A stretch of 64,000 nt of DNA from Nonomuraea soli (lineage in GTDB: Bacteria > Actinomycetota > Actinomycetes > Streptosporangiales > Streptosporangiaceae), in assembly GCF_013761175.1 (NCBI RefSeq), contig NZ_JACDUR010000012.1:124001-188000 (forward strand). Reading direction: 5' to 3'. Under the pieces are notes generated by a model. It did no database searches. It saw nothing but the letters and a program-made list of their open reading frames with translations, and had not been told where the DNA came from. Of this stretch, positions 62,937-64,000 are shown in pieces. The stretch's first letter is position 1. Each line of letters begins with the position of its first letter. The translations under genes were made by a program, and so were the position numbers.

Positions 62937-64000
62937 ATGCCCAACACCACCCCTTCCTCCGCTACAGCCTTCCACCGACTCCCTTCCCGCCGAACAGCCA
63001 TCATGGCGCTCATGCTCGGCCTGCTCCCAGCGGTCTTCCTGACACCTGAGGCTTCCGCCACAGGAACAGCGCTGACCCTGCTCGACAACCCCAACCGCGT
63101 GGCAGAGGCGAGCTGGGAAAACCCGGCAGCCTTCCTCGCTCCCGACTCCGCCCAGGAACAGGCTGCCTTCTCTGCCACGTGCTCGCCTCGCACCCGGTTC
63201 ATCAGCTGCGAGCAGCGGCGCAGCCGAGTGCGGTTCTTCATCGACGGCGTCCAGGTCGGCGTCGCGCTGCTGCTGGTGACCACAACCGTCACCACCAAGG
63301 TCAACTCCGCCGCATTCACAGGCCGCGTCAATGTCGAGGTGCTCGGCACTCCCGGCATCCCGCCAGGTTCCAGCGCGGTTCTCACGCCCGGCTGCGACGC
63401 CCCCTGTGGTGCTGGCGGCGAGGTGGGCGGACCGCTGATCACCGGCGCCTTGTGGGGCGGCGACTTCAGCTACACCGACCCCACCGCGCGCACGCACGAA
63501 CCCGAGCTGACCGTCACTGTCACCCCGTTCATCCCGGAGGCCGAAGGGCAGATCCCCGGCACGGGCGTGCTGGACATCGAAGTCCGCTGCGACGACGAAT
63601 TCCGCACTCAGCTGCTGCCCGGCTGCGTTATCTCCAACTACATCCCGACGATGACGACCATGGCCCAACTTCCGGAGATCGCCGCCAACATTCGCCGCAT
63701 CCAGCAGGCAGGCGGGTACGGCAGGCCGGGCAGCCCCAGTAAGGCGCTGCACCGCGAAACCGCCGAAACGATCATTGCCCGAAACCGGCGCGAAGCGTGT
63801 GCCACCCGCATCACCGGGCCCCGTCCGGCAGGCAAATCGTGCGACGAATACCCCTTCGCCACCACTGAGGAAGGCGGGCTGACGCTGCCGGCCGGTGCCC
63901 GCGGCTGGGCGTGGGTGCCGGAGGCTGAGCAGAACAGCCAAGGCGGCCTCGTCTCCGGCTTCTACCGGCAAAACCGGATCCTTGACGGCGACCCGTTCTA
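62937..64000 (+). CDS. Secreted NucA/NucB-type nuclease, 3' end outside window
   Basis: Open from ATG 62937 (AGAGGTG upstream) to the last base, 354 codons, so the stop lies beyond the window. The N-terminus has a signal peptide (TAIMALMLGLLPAVFLTPEASA). A long β-rich middle domain (RVRFFIDGVQVGVALLLVTTTVTTKVNS…) comes before the C-terminal nuclease part REACATRI, SCDEYPFATTEEGG and EAEQNSQGGLVSGFYRQNRILDGDPF. That matches the catalytic CDEYPFA and QGG…FY motifs of NucA/NucB deoxyribonucleases. It is likely an exported DNase or the effector end of a polymorphic toxin. Confidence 0.9.
   Translation, partial: MPNTTPSSATAFHRLPSRRTAIMALMLGLLPAVFLTPEASATGTALTLLDNPNRVAEASWENPAAFLAPDSAQEQAAFSATCSPRTRFISCEQRRSRVRFFIDGVQVGVALLLVTTTVTTKVNSAAFTGRVNVEVLGTPGIPPGSSAVLTPGCDAPCGAGGEVGGPLITGALWGGDFSYTDPTARTHEPELTVTVTPFIPEAEGQIPGTGVLDIEVRCDDEFRTQLLPGCVISNYIPTMTTMAQLPEIAANIRRIQQAGGYGRPGSPSKALHRETAETIIARNRREACATRITGPRPAGKSCDEYPFATTEEGGLTLPAGARGWAWVPEAEQNSQGGLVSGFYRQNRILDGDPF

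Noticed and set aside
62418..63971. 517-residue leftward frame over the nuclease gene
   Set aside because: It overlaps the signal peptide and NucA/NucB motifs of the rightward gene and the Excalibur gene, and has no recognisable domain.

Overview
The window is high-GC DNA from a filamentous actinobacterium. Evidence includes GTG/TTG starts with AAGGAGG-type ribosome sites, an Lsr2 nucleoid protein, a WhiJ/AbaA-like XRE–DUF397–ATPase module, a BTAD protein and actinobacterial insertion sequences. A Streptosporangiales-type host (Nonomuraea/Streptosporangium-like) is a reasonable guess, but no rRNA, tRNA or housekeeping gene fixes the genus. Almost everything here is accessory DNA.

Layout. 1-4265: a translationally coupled protein-kinase-like gene (5' end outside the window) and a 1205-aa STAND ATPase. 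4675-7889: a small secreted protein, a DUF397/XRE/HATPase regulatory module, and two small membrane-protein ORFs that both look frameshifted. 8440-~38300: an integrative conjugative element. It carries a tyrosine integrase and excisionase, a DNA methyltransferase with a degenerate methyltransferase-like partner, a sigma-like protein, and a compact type IV secretion operon (pilin-like, VirB6-like, PrgI-like, VirB4, VirD4/TraG-like). The same operon continues with a replication-relaxation protein and a lytic NlpC/P60 protein. Beyond it lie a GIY-YIG protein, a five-gene cluster of small proteins that includes related paralogues, a DUF932 protein, DNA-binding proteins and a membrane BTAD protein. 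The right end of the element could not be fixed. A 16-base motif recurs in its long intergenic regions.

38654-46058: a frameshifted HNH nuclease, lsr2, IS copy 1, a small membrane protein, a HigB/HigA-like toxin-antitoxin cassette with a DUF6941 gene, and a nest of broken transposases with an IS30-type insertion. 46284-49981: a two-gene operon that I regard as the most interesting locus. A small two-TM membrane protein ends in a short glycine-rich motif (GGTFHGQVIAKQ). The next gene overlaps it by 4 bases and encodes a 1043-aa NTPase that starts with the same motif and ends in about 15 helical repeats. This is the architecture expected of an NLR receptor signalling to a membrane effector through an amyloid motif. 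50264-52012: an ISL3-type transposase remnant interrupted by IS copy 2; the two copies of this IS each carry a different one-base deletion.

53064-64000: a 2619-residue secreted RHS/YD-repeat protein with a LamG domain and a distinct C-terminal tip, a small HTH-like gene directly downstream in the position of an immunity gene, a secreted Excalibur protein, and a secreted NucA/NucB-type nuclease that runs off the window end.

Read together, the region is a mobile and conflict-gene island: transfer machinery, candidate defence STAND systems, a toxin-antitoxin cassette, a polymorphic toxin and secreted nucleases, with the Lsr2 silencer beside them. No CRISPR array, rRNA or convincing tRNA was seen.
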